NCBI GenBank assembly: GCA_003149565.1
Contig: QCWH01000037.1
Location: 1 to 41,359 of the forward strand
DNA from: Marivita sp. XM-24bin2
GTDB taxonomy: Bacteria; Pseudomonadota; Alphaproteobacteria; Rhodobacterales; Rhodobacteraceae
Reading direction: 5' to 3'
DNA length: 41,359 nt
Made by a program: the position numbers and the translations under genes. The notes under the pieces are model-generated. The model worked only from the letters and a program-made list of their open reading frames with translations, searched no databases and was not told the origin of the DNA. This document shows, in pieces, positions 16,470 to 26,331 of this stretch. How positions within the stretch are numbered: the stretch's first letter is position 1; each line of letters begins with the position of its first letter.

Positions 16470-18112
16470 GCGCGCTTGTTGAAATCCGTGATCTCTGGAT
16501 CGAAGGGCGCAGCGATGAAACCTGGTCGCCCATCATCAACGGTGCCAGTCTGACGCTTAATAAGGGTGAAGTGCTTGGACTGATCGGCGAGTCCGGCGCA
16601 GGCAAATCGACGCTCGGTCTGGCTGCAATGGGTTTCACCCGCGACGGTGTCCGCATCTCTAAAGGGTCCGTCATGTTTGATGGCATCGACCTGATCACCG
16701 CATCCGCTGCGAAAAAGCGTGATTTGCTGGGCAAGCGCATCGCCTATGTCGCGCAGTCGGCTGCTGCGAGTTTCAATCCGGCGCACAAGCTGATTGACCA
16801 ACACACCGAAGGCCCGGTCCAGCATGGAGTCATGTCGCGTTCTGAGAGCGTGCAGGACGGCATCGAACTTTATCGTCGCTTGCGCCTGCCCAACCCCGAG
16901 GAGATCGGGTTTCGCTATCCGCATCAGGTGTCTGGGGGTCAGCTTCAGCGGGCGATGACGGCAATGGCGATGTCCTGTCGGCCTGACCTGATCATCTTTG
17001 ATGAACCCACCACCGCGCTAGACGTCACGACACAGATCGAAGTGTTGGCGTCAATTCGGGATATCGTGGAGCAGTTCGATACGGCTGCGATCTATATCAC
17101 GCACGACCTTGCTGTGGTTGCTCAGATGGCGGACCGTATCAAGGTATTGCTGAAAGGGGATGAAGTCGAAGAGGCCGATACCCGAACGATGCTCGCGCAG
17201 CCCAAGGAAGAATACACCAAGAGCCTATGGGCGGTTCGTGCGTTCGAGCGTCCTCAGAAACCGGCCGTCCATACCGGCGCAACGCCGGTGGTCTCTGTCC
17301 AGAACGTGTCAGCGGCCTATGGCAAAATCCAAGTGCTGCACGACGTCAGCTTTGACATTCACGAGGGTCGCACCGTTGCCGTCGTGGGTGAGTCCGGTTC
17401 GGGCAAATCAACAACAGCGCGCTGCATCACAGGTCTTTTGCCTCCGACCAGTGGGCTGATCGAGTTCGATGGCCAGCCACTGCCGGCAAATTATAAAAGC
17501 CGGAACAAGGACCAGTTGCGTCAGGCCCAGATGATCTATCAGATGGCTGACACTGCATTGAACCCACGGACCACCATCGGCAACATCATTGGTCGGCCGG
17601 TGCAGTTCTATATGGGCCTGACCGGCAAGCAAAGGCGCCGCCGTGTTGAGGAGTTGCTGGAAGAAATCGAGCTGCCTGCAGCGCAGTATTACGACCGTCT
17701 TCCCTCGGAGTTGTCTGGAGGGCAGAAGCAGCGCATCGGCATTGCGCGTGCACTGGCAGCCGAGCCGAAATTCATCATCTGCGATGAGGTGACCAGCGCA
17801 CTGGACCAATTGGTGGCCGAGGGCATTCTGAAATTGCTGGCGCGACTTCAGGACGATCTCAAACTGAGCTATATGTTCATCACCCATGACTTGGCGACGG
17901 TCAAAGCCATCGCGGATGAAGTGGTTGTGATGAAAGAAGGGAAAGTGGTTGAGCAGGGGCCGAAACATGACATGTTTGTCCCACCACACCATCCGTACAC
18001 AGATCTTTTGCTTAGTTCCGTACCCGAGATGGATCCGGACTGGCTCACCAATCTGCTCAATGAACGCGGAGTTGATAACATTGGCGACGCAGCTGTTGAT
18101 AAGATGTCATGA
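16466..18112 (+). CDS. Peptide-type ABC importer ATPase, two fused nucleotide-binding domains
   Basis: This 548-residue protein holds both ATPases of a peptide importer in one chain, equivalent to DppD plus DppF. Domain 1 has Walker A GESGAGKST, signature VSGGQLQRAMTAMAM and Walker B LIIFDEPTTALD. Domain 2 has GESGSGKST, LSGGQKQRIGIARA and FIICDEVTSALD, and ends with the oligopeptide-type C-terminal segment (HHPYTDLLLSSVPEMD). Both domains look catalytically complete. The start is the ATG overlapping the permease stop; a much longer in-frame extension lies inside the permease gene and is rejected. Confidence 0.92.
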   Translation: MSALVEIRDLWIEGRSDETWSPIINGASLTLNKGEVLGLIGESGAGKSTLGLAAMGFTRDGVRISKGSVMFDGIDLITASAAKKRDLLGKRIAYVAQSAAASFNPAHKLIDQHTEGPVQHGVMSRSESVQDGIELYRRLRLPNPEEIGFRYPHQVSGGQLQRAMTAMAMSCRPDLIIFDEPTTALDVTTQIEVLASIRDIVEQFDTAAIYITHDLAVVAQMADRIKVLLKGDEVEEADTRTMLAQPKEEYTKSLWAVRAFERPQKPAVHTGATPVVSVQNVSAAYGKIQVLHDVSFDIHEGRTVAVVGESGSGKSTTARCITGLLPPTSGLIEFDGQPLPANYKSRNKDQLRQAQMIYQMADTALNPRTTIGNIIGRPVQFYMGLTGKQRRRRVEELLEEIELPAAQYYDRLPSELSGGQKQRIGIARALAAEPKFIICDEVTSALDQLVAEGILKLLARLQDDLKLSYMFITHDLATVKAIADEVVVMKEGKVVEQGPKHDMFVPPHHPYTDLLLSSVPEMDPDWLTNLLNERGVDNIGDAAVDKMS

Positions 18113-18172
18113 GAATCGGTCCAGGTTTGGGCCAACAGGCGGCTGAAGACCGCTGATAAACACAGGGAGACG

Positions 18173-19717
18173 ATGATGACTCGCATTTCAAGACGTGGAC
18201 TTCTGAAGACCGGTGCAGCCGCCGGTGTTCTCGCAGCGAGTGGCCTGCCACTCCGCGCACAACAACGTGGCGGCACGCTGCGCCTTGGTCTGGCCGGCGC
18301 CAACACCTCGGACAGCTGGGACAGCCGGACTCATTCTGACAGCTACATGATCATGGCCGCGCATGGTGCCGTGTTCGACTGCCTAACTGAAGTGGCCGCA
18401 AATGGCGAGTTGGTAGGCGAACTTGCAGAAAGCTGGGAAGCATCTGCTGACGCGGTGACATGGACCTTCAAGCTTCGCCAGGGCGTGACCTTCCATAATG
18501 GTAAGGCGTTTGGTGCGGATGACGTGCTCGACTCATTGCAGATGCACACGGCAGAGGGTGCGAAATCGGCAGCTAAGCCGATTGTCGAAAACATCGCCGA
18601 GATGAAGAAGATCAATGACCACGAGGTTGAATTCACCCTCAAGGCAGGCAACGCCGATTTCCCCTTCCTGCTTTCAGATTATCACATCTGTATTTACCCA
18701 TCGGGTCAGATCGAAGAAGCCATCGCGCAGGGCATCGGTACTGGCCTTTACAAGGTCGAAAGCTTCGATCCGGGTGTCCGCACGCTTCTGAGCCGCGTCG
18801 ACAGCCACTACAAGGATGGCAAATCGGGCTGGTTCGACAGCGTGGAAATGATTGCGATCAACGACTCGTCGGCGCGTATGAACGCGCTGATGACTGGTCA
18901 GGTCGATGCCGTGAACCGTGTCGATTTCAAGACCGAACCGCTGATGCGTGCCAACCCGATGATCAACATCTTCGAAGTGACTGGTAACCAGCACTTCACC
19001 TTCCCGATGCTGACCAATGTCGATCCGTTCACCAACCTCAAGGTGCGTCAGGCGCTTAAGCATGCGGTCGACCGTCAGGAGTTGGTCGACAAGATCCTGC
19101 TCGGGCACGGCGCGGTTGCAAACGACAACCCGATTGGCCCTGCGAACCAGTATTTCGCAGACGATATCGAGATGAACGATTACGATCCGGACAAGGCAGC
19201 AGCTTTGCTCAAGGAGGCAGGCCTTGATGGTTTGTCCATTGACCTGTCGGCGGCCAACGCGGCCTTCCCGGGCGCGGTTGATGCGTCGCAGCTTTATCAG
19301 GCGAGCGCCAAGGCAGCCGGGATCAACATCAACGTCGTGCAAGAGCCGGATGATGGATATTGGTCGAACGTTTGGCTGAAGAAGCCGTGGTGCGCCTGCT
19401 ACTGGTCGGGTCGTGCAACCGAAGACTGGATGTTCTCGACAGCGTACGAATCCGGCGTGCCGTGGAACGATACGGGTTGGGAGAACGCGCGCTTCCAAGA
19501 GCTTCTTCTTACCGCACGTGCGGAGTTGGACAGTGACAAACGCCGTGAGCAGTATCGCGAGATGCAGATGCTCGTTTCGAAAGAAGGCGGCACGGTGATC
19601 CCGATGTATGCGAACTTTGTGGACGCGCATTCCAACAAGCTCACAAACTCGGGCATTATTGGCAACGTCTTCCAGATGGACAGCTCGCGCATGATCGAGC
19701 GCTGGTGGTTCGCGTAA
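18173..19717 (+). CDS. Peptide-type ABC importer substrate-binding protein, TAT-exported
   Basis: This 514-residue extracytoplasmic binding protein belongs to SBP_bac_5 (cluster C). A twin-arginine signal (RISRRGLLKTGAAAGVLAAS) ends around PLRAQ, so export folded through TAT is likely. Family segments include SWEASADAVTWTFKLRQGVTFHNGKAFGADDV and FTNLKVRQALKHAVDRQELVDKI. It lies 60 bases after the ATPase gene and is followed by a strong terminator, completing the importer. Two adjacent ATGs occur, and either could start. Ligands of this cluster include oligopeptides, opines and some glycosides. Peptides are favoured only because of the neighbouring iminopeptidase. Confidence 0.92.
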   Translation: MMTRISRRGLLKTGAAAGVLAASGLPLRAQQRGGTLRLGLAGANTSDSWDSRTHSDSYMIMAAHGAVFDCLTEVAANGELVGELAESWEASADAVTWTFKLRQGVTFHNGKAFGADDVLDSLQMHTAEGAKSAAKPIVENIAEMKKINDHEVEFTLKAGNADFPFLLSDYHICIYPSGQIEEAIAQGIGTGLYKVESFDPGVRTLLSRVDSHYKDGKSGWFDSVEMIAINDSSARMNALMTGQVDAVNRVDFKTEPLMRANPMINIFEVTGNQHFTFPMLTNVDPFTNLKVRQALKHAVDRQELVDKILLGHGAVANDNPIGPANQYFADDIEMNDYDPDKAAALLKEAGLDGLSIDLSAANAAFPGAVDASQLYQASAKAAGININVVQEPDDGYWSNVWLKKPWCACYWSGRATEDWMFSTAYESGVPWNDTGWENARFQELLLTARAELDSDKRREQYREMQMLVSKEGGTVIPMYANFVDAHSNKLTNSGIIGNVFQMDSSRMIERWWFA

Positions 19718-19740
19718 ATCGCGCACCCAGCCAGATACGA

Positions 19741-19769
19741 AAAGCCCCGCGTCACGGCGGGGCTTTTTC
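19741..19769. terminator. Bidirectional rho-independent terminator
   Basis: AAAAGCCCCG and CGGGGCTTTTT form a GC-rich stem with a short loop and flanking A- and T-runs. It ends the importer operon on the plus strand and directly abuts the stop of the convergent sugar isomerase gene, so it can serve both. Confidence 0.88.
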
Positions 19770-20447
19770 TTATAAGTACGTGTCGTAGTCTGATACGAGA
19801 AGATGAAGCGGCGCTTCGTCTTCTTCGACGTTAGAGAATCGTCCTATTGGATGCTCGAACACATTGTCAGTCAGGTCATCATTGACTGTTGAGACCTCTC
19901 CAATCAGTACATCGCCATTTTCTCCCCAGAAGGCGTGCCAGTTATTGGGGAAAAGCGTCACTGACTCGCCTGGATCAAGCTTGAGATGACCGCCGGCAGG
20001 CAACGTCCGAATGACGCCGTCTACCATGACGCTCACGTCTGTCTCACGGTCAATTCCGCCTTCTGCATCTGCCATGAACAGCTCAATGACCAGCTTACCG
20101 CCGCCCCGGTTGATGATATCTTCGACCTTGAGATCATGACGGTGCATCGGGCTGAGCTGCCGATCTCGCGAGATCATGATTTTTTCGGCGTAGAGCATGG
20201 CGCTTTTCTTGCCGAGATCACTGTTCAATCCGTTGCGTGTCGTGAACAAAAAGAGGCCCATCTCATCAAAGGCCTCCTTGCCATAGTCTGTGATATCCCA
20301 ACCCATGCGCCGGGTCTTGATTTCGGCGTGGTCGCTGGCCTTCAGCGCGTCCGGCGAGAGATATGCGAAGGGCGGCAGGCAATATCCGAATGACCTGATG
20401 AAAGCATCGCTTTCGCGCAGGATATCATTGATGCGGGAACGTTTCAT
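19770..20447 (-). CDS. D-lyxose/D-mannose ketol-isomerase
   Basis: This 225-residue cupin-type isomerase interconverts D-lyxose with D-xylulose, and often D-mannose with D-fructose. Recognisable segments are ESDAFIRSFGYCLPPFAYLSP, GWDITDYGKEAF, GLFLFTTRNG, and the metal-binding MHRHDLKVEDIINRGGG, where the two histidines and a later glutamate and histidine (LFPNNWHAFWGE) should bind Mn. The start at MKRSRINDIL is preferred over one ten codons upstream because AGAGG lies 7 bases before it and the family begins there. No sugar transporter or kinase adjoins it, so its pathway is not evident from context. Confidence 0.85.
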   Translation of the reverse strand: MKRSRINDILRESDAFIRSFGYCLPPFAYLSPDALKASDHAEIKTRRMGWDITDYGKEAFDEMGLFLFTTRNGLNSDLGKKSAMLYAEKIMISRDRQLSPMHRHDLKVEDIINRGGGKLVIELFMADAEGGIDRETDVSVMVDGVIRTLPAGGHLKLDPGESVTLFPNNWHAFWGENGDVLIGEVSTVNDDLTDNVFEHPIGRFSNVEEDEAPLHLLVSDYDTYL

Positions 20448-20544
20448 AAGGGCCTCTTGGAGAGTTTGCGCTAACATAGCGGCGCAAGCACTTATTCGAA
20501 AGCGTTCGATGCCTCCGGGCGGAGTTTAATTGGCAAGATGAAGG

Positions 20545-21858
20545 TCAGAGCACGTAACGGCTTAGATCGGTTGATCTCGTCAACTCGCCCAGATGCTCAT
20601 CGACAAAACCGGCATCTACAGTCACCGTTTGCCCAGACTTGTCCGGAGCGTCGAAACTCAGGTCTTCGAAAACCCGCTCCATGACCGTGTAGAGACGCCG
20701 CGCCCCGATGTTTTCTACGGTCTGGTTCACATCTGCCGCGATCTTGGCAAGCGCGGCGATCCCGTCTTCGGTGAACGTGACAGTGACCTCTTCGGTCGCC
20801 ATCAGAGCCGTGTATTGCAGCGTCAGCGCGTTGTCGGTCTCAGTCAGGATACGCACGAAGTCTTCTTCGGTCAGCGCGCGCAGGTTCACACGGATCGGCA
20901 AACGGCCCTGAAGCTCGGGCAGCAGGTCTGACGGTTTGGCGATGTGGAAGGCACCTGAGGCGATGAACAGGATATGGTCGGTTTTGACCGGGCCATGCTT
21001 GGTGCTCACGGTGGTCCCTTCGATCAAAGGCAGCAGATCGCGCTGAACGCCTTCGCGGCTGACATCCCCGCCACGGGTTTCCTGCCGCGCCGCAACTTTG
21101 TCGATCTCGTCGAGAAACACGATGCCATTCTGCTCAACCGCTTCCAGAGCCTTTTCCTTGACCACCTCATCATCGAGAAGCTTGTCCGCTTCTTCTGCTA
21201 TCAGGACCCCATAACTTTCCGCAACGGTCATGCGCTTGCGTGTAGTGCGTCCGGCGAATGCTTTGCCGAAAAGATCGCCCAGATTCATCATGCCTGCGCC
21301 ACCACCCATTCCGGGCTGGCCGGGGATGTCCATTGTCGGAAACGGACTGGATGTGTCCTGCAGTTCGAGTTCGATCACCGTGTCGTCCAGAAGGCCGTCC
21401 TTAAGTTTCTTGCGGAACATCTCGCGGGTTGACTCGCGCGCGCCTTCACCGGCGATCGCTTCAATCACACGGTTTTCCGCGGACTCGTGGGCCTTTGTTT
21501 TGACGTCCTCGCGCATGTGCTCGCGGGTCATAGCGATGGCCGCATCCACCAGATCGCGAATGATTTGCTCAACGTCACGCCCGACATAGCCAACTTCGGT
21601 GAACTTCGTTGCCTCGACCTTGATGAAAGGTGCTTTGGCGAGCTTGGCCAGACGGCGGCTGATTTCGGTTTTACCAACGCCTGTCGGTCCAATCATCAGG
21701 ATGTTCTTTGGGTAGACCTCTTCCCGCAGATCGTCACTGAGTTGCTTGCGCCGCCAGCGGTTGCGCAGGGCGACGGCGACAGCGCGCTTGGCGTCCTTCT
21801 GGCCAATGATGAAGCGGTCCAGTTCAGAGACGATTTCACGGGGGGTGAGGTCGGTCAT
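20545..21858 (-). CDS. hslU: HslU, ATPase subunit of the HslUV protease
   Basis: This 437-residue AAA+ unfoldase feeds proteins to the HslV peptidase in the cytoplasm. Walker [10 protein letters not shown] lies near residue 57 and Walker [13 protein letters not shown] near residue 250, with the intermediate domain between them. The C-terminal segment [13 protein letters not shown] ends in the conserved hydrophobic tail that docks into HslV. AAGGAAC precedes the ATG. hslV is immediately upstream with 37 bases between, so they form an operon. Confidence 0.97.
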   Translation of the reverse strand: MTDLTPREIVSELDRFIIGQKDAKRAVAVALRNRWRRKQLSDDLREEVYPKNILMIGPTGVGKTEISRRLAKLAKAPFIKVEATKFTEVGYVGRDVEQIIRDLVDAAIAMTREHMREDVKTKAHESAENRVIEAIAGEGARESTREMFRKKLKDGLLDDTVIELELQDTSSPFPTMDIPGQPGMGGGAGMMNLGDLFGKAFAGRTTRKRMTVAESYGVLIAEEADKLLDDEVVKEKALEAVEQNGIVFLDEIDKVAARQETRGGDVSREGVQRDLLPLIEGTTVSTKHGPVKTDHILFIASGAFHIAKPSDLLPELQGRLPIRVNLRALTEEDFVRILTETDNALTLQYTALMATEEVTVTFTEDGIAALAKIAADVNQTVENIGARRLYTVMERVFEDLSFDAPDKSGQTVTVDAGFVDEHLGELTRSTDLSRYVL

Positions 21859-21895
21859 TGTGAGTTCCTTCTCGGCGTCAAGCGGGTGTCAGAGA

Positions 21896-22453
21896 TCAGG
21901 CGCTGATCGTCTCAACCGTCAGGTTGCCGTTGGTATAGACACAGATATCGGCGGCGATGGCCATCGCTTCGCGGGCGATCTGTTCTGCATCCTTGTCGGT
22001 GTCCATGAGCGCGCGGCCAGCGGCCAGCGCATAGTTGCCGCCCGATCCGATTGCTGTCACATCGTGTTCCGGTTCAAGAACATCACCTGCGCCGGTGATG
22101 ACGTACAATTCTTTGCCGTCGGAAACGATCAGCATGGCTTCGAGTTTCTGCAGATATTTGTCGGTGCGCCAATCCTTGGCGAGCTCAACACTGGCCCGCT
22201 GCAATTGCCCGGGGGTTGACTCCAGCTTTGCTTCAAGACGCTCCAACAGGGTGAAGGCATCCGCAGTCGATCCGGCAAAGCCGGCAACCACATCGTAGCC
22301 ACCCGGCGAAATGCGGCGAACCTTGCGCGCAGTGCCCTTGATTACGGTCTGACCAAGGCTGACCTGACCGTCACCAGCGATAACGACTTTGCCGCCTTTT
22401 CTGACGCCAATGATTGTGGTGCCGTGCCAGCCTGGGAAGTCGTTGTCAGCCAT
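21896..22453 (-). CDS. hslV: HslV, proteasome-like peptidase subunit
   Basis: This 185-residue threonine peptidase forms the core of HslUV. The catalytic threonine is expected at T12 in [12 protein letters not shown], after an 11-residue prosegment ([11 protein letters not shown]). Enterobacterial HslV instead begins with the threonine directly after the initiator methionine. Other family blocks are [31 protein letters not shown] and the sodium-site region near ALAAGRAL. The start giving MADNDFPGW has GGACACC upstream; an earlier in-frame ATG would lie inside the terminator of trxA. hslU follows on the same strand. Confidence 0.95.
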   Translation of the reverse strand: MADNDFPGWHGTTIIGVRKGGKVVIAGDGQVSLGQTVIKGTARKVRRISPGGYDVVAGFAGSTADAFTLLERLEAKLESTPGQLQRASVELAKDWRTDKYLQKLEAMLIVSDGKELYVITGAGDVLEPEHDVTAIGSGGNYALAAGRALMDTDKDAEQIAREAMAIAADICVYTNGNLTVETISA

Positions 22454-22520
22454 GAGGTGTCCTTTTTCGCATTTCTGACGATATGGGCCGATGCTTTGGA
22501 TCACACAAGCCCCTGAACGT

Positions 22521-22550
22521 AAAACGCCCGGCGTCAAGGCCGGGCGTTTT
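22521..22550. terminator. Rho-independent terminator downstream of trxA
   Basis: AAAACGCCCGG and CCGGGCGTTTT form an 11-bp perfect stem around a CGTCAAGG-type loop. It lies 19 bases past the trxA stop and upstream of hslV, separating the tsaE-to-trxA unit from hslVU. The stem is symmetric and could act on either strand. Confidence 0.88.
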
Positions 22551-22568
22551 CCTGGTTTTCTTGAAAGA

Positions 22569-22889
22569 TCAGATGCTTTCGTCGATCCAGCCTTTCAGCG
22601 CCGCTTTGGGTGCCGCGCCGGTTTTGTTCGAGACCACCTGACCATCTTTGAAGATGAAGAGCGATGGGATGCCACGCACACCCATTGCCGCTGCAGTGTT
22701 CGGGTTGCTGTCAACATCGACCTTGGCAATCTTTACAGCGTCGCCGTATTCGGCGGACAGCTCTTCAAGTGCCGGGCCGATCTGTTTGCATGGACCACAC
22801 CACTCTGCCCAGAAGTCGACGACGACGGGGACGCTGGAATTTTTGACTTCGGTTTCGAAGGTATCATCGGTTACGGCGACGGTGGGCAT
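22569..22889 (-). CDS. trxA: Thioredoxin 1
   Basis: The product is 106 residues, the standard thioredoxin length. The active site WCGPCK has its cysteines at C31 and C34, preceded by VVVDFWAEW, and the cis-proline lies in [10 protein letters not shown]. It is a cytoplasmic disulfide reductant for ribonucleotide reductase and other clients. AAGGAGAG sits just upstream of the ATG. It is the last gene before a strong terminator, 49 bases after addA, and may also have its own promoter because thioredoxin is needed at higher levels than AddA. Confidence 0.97.
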   Translation of the reverse strand: MPTVAVTDDTFETEVKNSSVPVVVDFWAEWCGPCKQIGPALEELSAEYGDAVKIAKVDVDSNPNTAAAMGVRGIPSLFIFKDGQVVSNKTGAAPKAALKGWIDESI

Positions 22890-22938
22890 TGAAAGCTCTC
22901 CTTGCGGCTATGGCGCATGTTTCGGTCGGATCGAGAGA

Positions 22939-25900
22939 CTATGTATCCCCCGTTGGGCCGTCAAGGTGGTGCACGCTCACGAGTGCTTGTGTCACACGGT
23001 ATTCTGACAACGGCATATAGGTGGCCGTTCGGGTCCAAAGGATGCCCGTTTCGATCCGTTTGCCCGGGTAAATCTTCGCGAGCATCGCGTGATATGCCCC
23101 CATTTGGCGCAAAAGTCCCTCGGGGACCTGGTCTTCGGAGTGTGGAACCGTGCGATTGGTTTTGAAGTCCACGGCAACAACTTGATCTGCTGTTACCAAG
23201 AGTCTGTCGATCACGCCATGAAGCGGCACGCCGGGAAATTGGTCCAGTTCTGCCGTGATTGCCACTTCGGTCAGGGCAGTATCCTCGAAATACGGCTGGA
23301 GCGATCGTGCTGTGAGAACGTTCATCACTTCTTTGATCAAATCATCTGCCGATATGTGGTCGCCAACCACGCTGCGGGCTGCGATCTCTCTGTCTTTTTC
23401 AGGCAGGGAGGGTAGCGTTTCCAACAGCAAATGGATGAGTGTCCCGCGTTCTTTCGCGATCTCTGTCAGATCACCGTCGGCGCCAGGAAGAGCTTTCGCT
23501 CCACCAAGGTCAGATGGGCTTACAGAAGCCGGCGGACCCACAGGTGTTGGCGCAAGGTTTTCAAAGATCCTTGGTAAACTCAGGTCCGGAGTTTTTGATA
23601 CTGCAGCCGCTTCCGCCACTGGATCTGGCCACGCCATGTGGTCAAGACGAAGCCCTTCATCTGGGCCGTCGTCGGCGAAACCGAAGCGATGTGGAAGCCC
23701 GCCAATCGTCTCTAACGTTGCCTGAACCCGGTCATGCCAGCTCTCTGCGTTTTTGTCTGCGGTGCCTGCGGCTGCAATAACGAGCCAACGTTCTGCCCGG
23801 GTGAGGGCTACGTAGAGCAATCTGTCTCTTTCTTCCTCTTCCGCCTGCTTCGCCTCTTCGACCGCTGATCTCTGATAAACCGCTCGGGTTTTTTCGGTGC
23901 CCCGCCAATGCGCGGACCCCTGAGTATGGACAAAGGTCTCCTTGTTCGACTGGGAAGGTTTCTTGTGTGTATCTGGCAAAATCACAATCGGCGCTTCAAG
24001 GCCTTTTGCGCCGTGGATCGTCATCACGCGTATCCGAGAGCCAGCGCTGTCCACGGTGCGTTTGATCTCGATGTCGTCCGTTTCCATCCAGTGAAGAAAG
24101 CCTGTCAGGCTGGGTATGTCGGTTTGCTCATATGCCAAAGCCTGATTGAGAAGGGCATCAATGCCGTCTTCCGATTCCTCACCCAGTCGGCCAATGATCT
24201 TTTGGCGACCCTTATGTTTGATCAGAATGCGCTCCAAAAGATCATAGGGTCGAAGGAAGTCCAGCTGTCCGCGCAGATCATCGAGCACGGTCATCACAGT
24301 TGGAAAATCGTCTCTACGTCGGCGCAACTCCGTCCAAAGGTGCGGTGATGTCCTGCGATGCGCGAGATCAAAAATCGCCTGCTCGTCAAGCCCGAACAAA
24401 GGTGATCGCAAGGCAGCGGCGAGAGAGAGACTGTCTTCCGGAGTCGCGAGGAAAGAGAGCAGGGCGCGCAGATCTTGAACCGCAAGTTCTGCCATCACTT
24501 TAAGCTTGTCAGCTCCGGCAATCGGCAGGCGAAGCGCTTTGCAGGCTTTCAGGATTTCGTGGAACAGGGCGCCACGACTGCGGACAAGAATGAGAAAGTC
24601 GCCGGCGTGAACCCTGCGGCTCTGCACAGCGCCATCTTCAATTCTGTCCGGTATTGCCGTTCCCGCCTTGAGCGTCGTGTCGATAAACTGTGCAATGCGC
24701 CCGGCGAGGAGCACATTGTGATGGGTTGGGCTGACACGATCGACTGGTGTGTCCCAGGGCATTTCGTCTTCGTCTGCTTCAGGCGGTTCGATCAACGGCC
24801 ACAGATCTATTCGACCTGGTAGTCTGTCATGGAAAGAGATGTGAGTCTGATCCGGCAGAAAACCGGCTTTGTCCCGTCCCTCGAAGACCTTGTCGACCAG
24901 ACGCAGAATTGGCACAGAGGATCGGAAGGAATAACTCAGTTGCCCATCAATCAGCGGCGCATCAGTTGCTGCCATCTGATCCCGGAAGGCGCTTCGCATT
25001 GTGTCGAATTCGCGAGGATCGGCGCCCTGAAATGAATAGATCGACTGCTTTTTGTCCCCGACGACAAAGAGCGTTCGTCTGATAGAGCTGCGTGCTCCTG
25101 CGCCGGACGTGAACTCCTGAGCCAGTTTGTTGATCACGTCCCATTGCGCGGGGCTGGTGTCTTGGGCTTCATCCACCAGGATATGATCGATATCGCCATC
25201 AAGCCTGTAAAGCACCCACTCCGCCTGCTGCTTATCGGTGAGAAGGTTACGCGTCTTTGTGATCAGATCGTCGAAGTCCAACCAGCCGCGTGCTTGTTTG
25301 GTTTCTTCGTAGCGTCGCAGGAATGCGCCGGCAAAGCGGTGCAGCGTGACGTCCCTTTCGACTGCTTCGAGTGCCAGCCGTGTGTCCCGTGCGGCTTCAA
25401 TCCGTTTGTATAGGTCTTCCAAACGGGTGATGCTGGCGGCGAGTGCGCCTTTACGCAGTTTGCCGGTGGGGGGGACACGCTGGCTGATCGTGCCTTGCTG
25501 CGTCAGAACCACGGATTCCAGTGCAAGCACGGCGGAGAGACCGCCGCTCTGCGCATTGGTTATGGCGTCCGCCAGCTTTTTGTCGGTGACACCACCGTTC
25601 TTGAGATCCGGCACCAATCCAGCCAAAAACGCGAGTTCATCACCCGGAAAGACTGCAGTGGGCAGGGTCTCGAGCGTCTGATGTGGTGCAAGGCCATAGC
25701 GCTGTATCAGAACGGCACGGTCCAGCGGTGGGGTGAATCCATCTCGTTTGCCAACGATGGATTCCGCAAGAACTTGCAGCGGCTCGTTTGACGCAATCCG
25801 GGCGATGTCGGCAATCAAGCCGGCTTCAGGACCGTTCGCCATCTCATCGAGAATATGTTCCCGAAGCAATTGCGCCGTGCGGTCGTCAATTTCCTGAAAC

Positions 25901-26331
25901 TGCGGACTGACCCCGGCTTCGAGCGGAAATCGTCTGAGGATTGATGCGCAGAACGCATGGATCGTTTGAATCCGCAGTCCTCCGGGGGTCTCAATGGCCC
26001 GTGCAAAAAGCGTTCGGGCGCGGGCCAGAAATTCGCTTGTCAGGGACTCCGCGTCTTCTCCCAGCTCAGTCAGTTGTTTGATGAGCGCCGGATCCTCCAG
26101 CATCGCCCACTCGCCCAACCGCTTGAAAAGGCGATTTTGCATCTCGCTGGCTGCGGCATTGGTAAAGGTCAGACACAGGATGTGTTCCGGGCGCGTATCT
26201 CCCAACAGCAACCGTGCGACCCTGTCAGTTAGAACACGCGTCTTACCAGAGCCGGCGTTTGCGCCAAGCCAAGTAGAAGCAAGGGGATCAGCAGCCCGGA
26301 TTTGAGCCTCGGTCGCGTCGTTATGGATCAT
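22939..26331 (-). CDS. addA: AddA, helicase-nuclease subunit of the AddAB break-repair complex
   Basis: This 1130-residue protein has UvrD-type helicase motifs: Walker A GANAGSGKTRVLTDR near the N-terminus, DFDDLITKTRNLL, VDEAQDTSPAQW (motif II), VGDKKQSIYSFQGA and VMTIHGAKGLEAPIV. A C-terminal RecB-type nuclease has VVAVDFKTNR as its catalytic core. AddAB resects double-strand breaks and loads RecA; it replaces RecBCD in alphaproteobacteria. The start at MIHNDATEAQIRAADP overlaps the addB stop as ATGA and fits the family start; an upstream ATG adds 13 residues inside addB. Confidence 0.96.
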   Translation of the reverse strand: MIHNDATEAQIRAADPLASTWLGANAGSGKTRVLTDRVARLLLGDTRPEHILCLTFTNAAASEMQNRLFKRLGEWAMLEDPALIKQLTELGEDAESLTSEFLARARTLFARAIETPGGLRIQTIHAFCASILRRFPLEAGVSPQFQEIDDRTAQLLREHILDEMANGPEAGLIADIARIASNEPLQVLAESIVGKRDGFTPPLDRAVLIQRYGLAPHQTLETLPTAVFPGDELAFLAGLVPDLKNGGVTDKKLADAITNAQSGGLSAVLALESVVLTQQGTISQRVPPTGKLRKGALAASITRLEDLYKRIEAARDTRLALEAVERDVTLHRFAGAFLRRYEETKQARGWLDFDDLITKTRNLLTDKQQAEWVLYRLDGDIDHILVDEAQDTSPAQWDVINKLAQEFTSGAGARSSIRRTLFVVGDKKQSIYSFQGADPREFDTMRSAFRDQMAATDAPLIDGQLSYSFRSSVPILRLVDKVFEGRDKAGFLPDQTHISFHDRLPGRIDLWPLIEPPEADEDEMPWDTPVDRVSPTHHNVLLAGRIAQFIDTTLKAGTAIPDRIEDGAVQSRRVHAGDFLILVRSRGALFHEILKACKALRLPIAGADKLKVMAELAVQDLRALLSFLATPEDSLSLAAALRSPLFGLDEQAIFDLAHRRTSPHLWTELRRRRDDFPTVMTVLDDLRGQLDFLRPYDLLERILIKHKGRQKIIGRLGEESEDGIDALLNQALAYEQTDIPSLTGFLHWMETDDIEIKRTVDSAGSRIRVMTIHGAKGLEAPIVILPDTHKKPSQSNKETFVHTQGSAHWRGTEKTRAVYQRSAVEEAKQAEEEERDRLLYVALTRAERWLVIAAAGTADKNAESWHDRVQATLETIGGLPHRFGFADDGPDEGLRLDHMAWPDPVAEAAAVSKTPDLSLPRIFENLAPTPVGPPASVSPSDLGGAKALPGADGDLTEIAKERGTLIHLLLETLPSLPEKDREIAARSVVGDHISADDLIKEVMNVLTARSLQPYFEDTALTEVAITAELDQFPGVPLHGVIDRLLVTADQVVAVDFKTNRTVPHSEDQVPEGLLRQMGAYHAMLAKIYPGKRIETGILWTRTATYMPLSEYRVTQALVSVHHLDGPTGDT

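Noticed and set aside
18674-19726. 350-codon open frame antisense to the binding-protein gene
   Set aside because: It is a shadow of the clear SBP_bac_5 gene, rich in histidine and arginine with no family motif.
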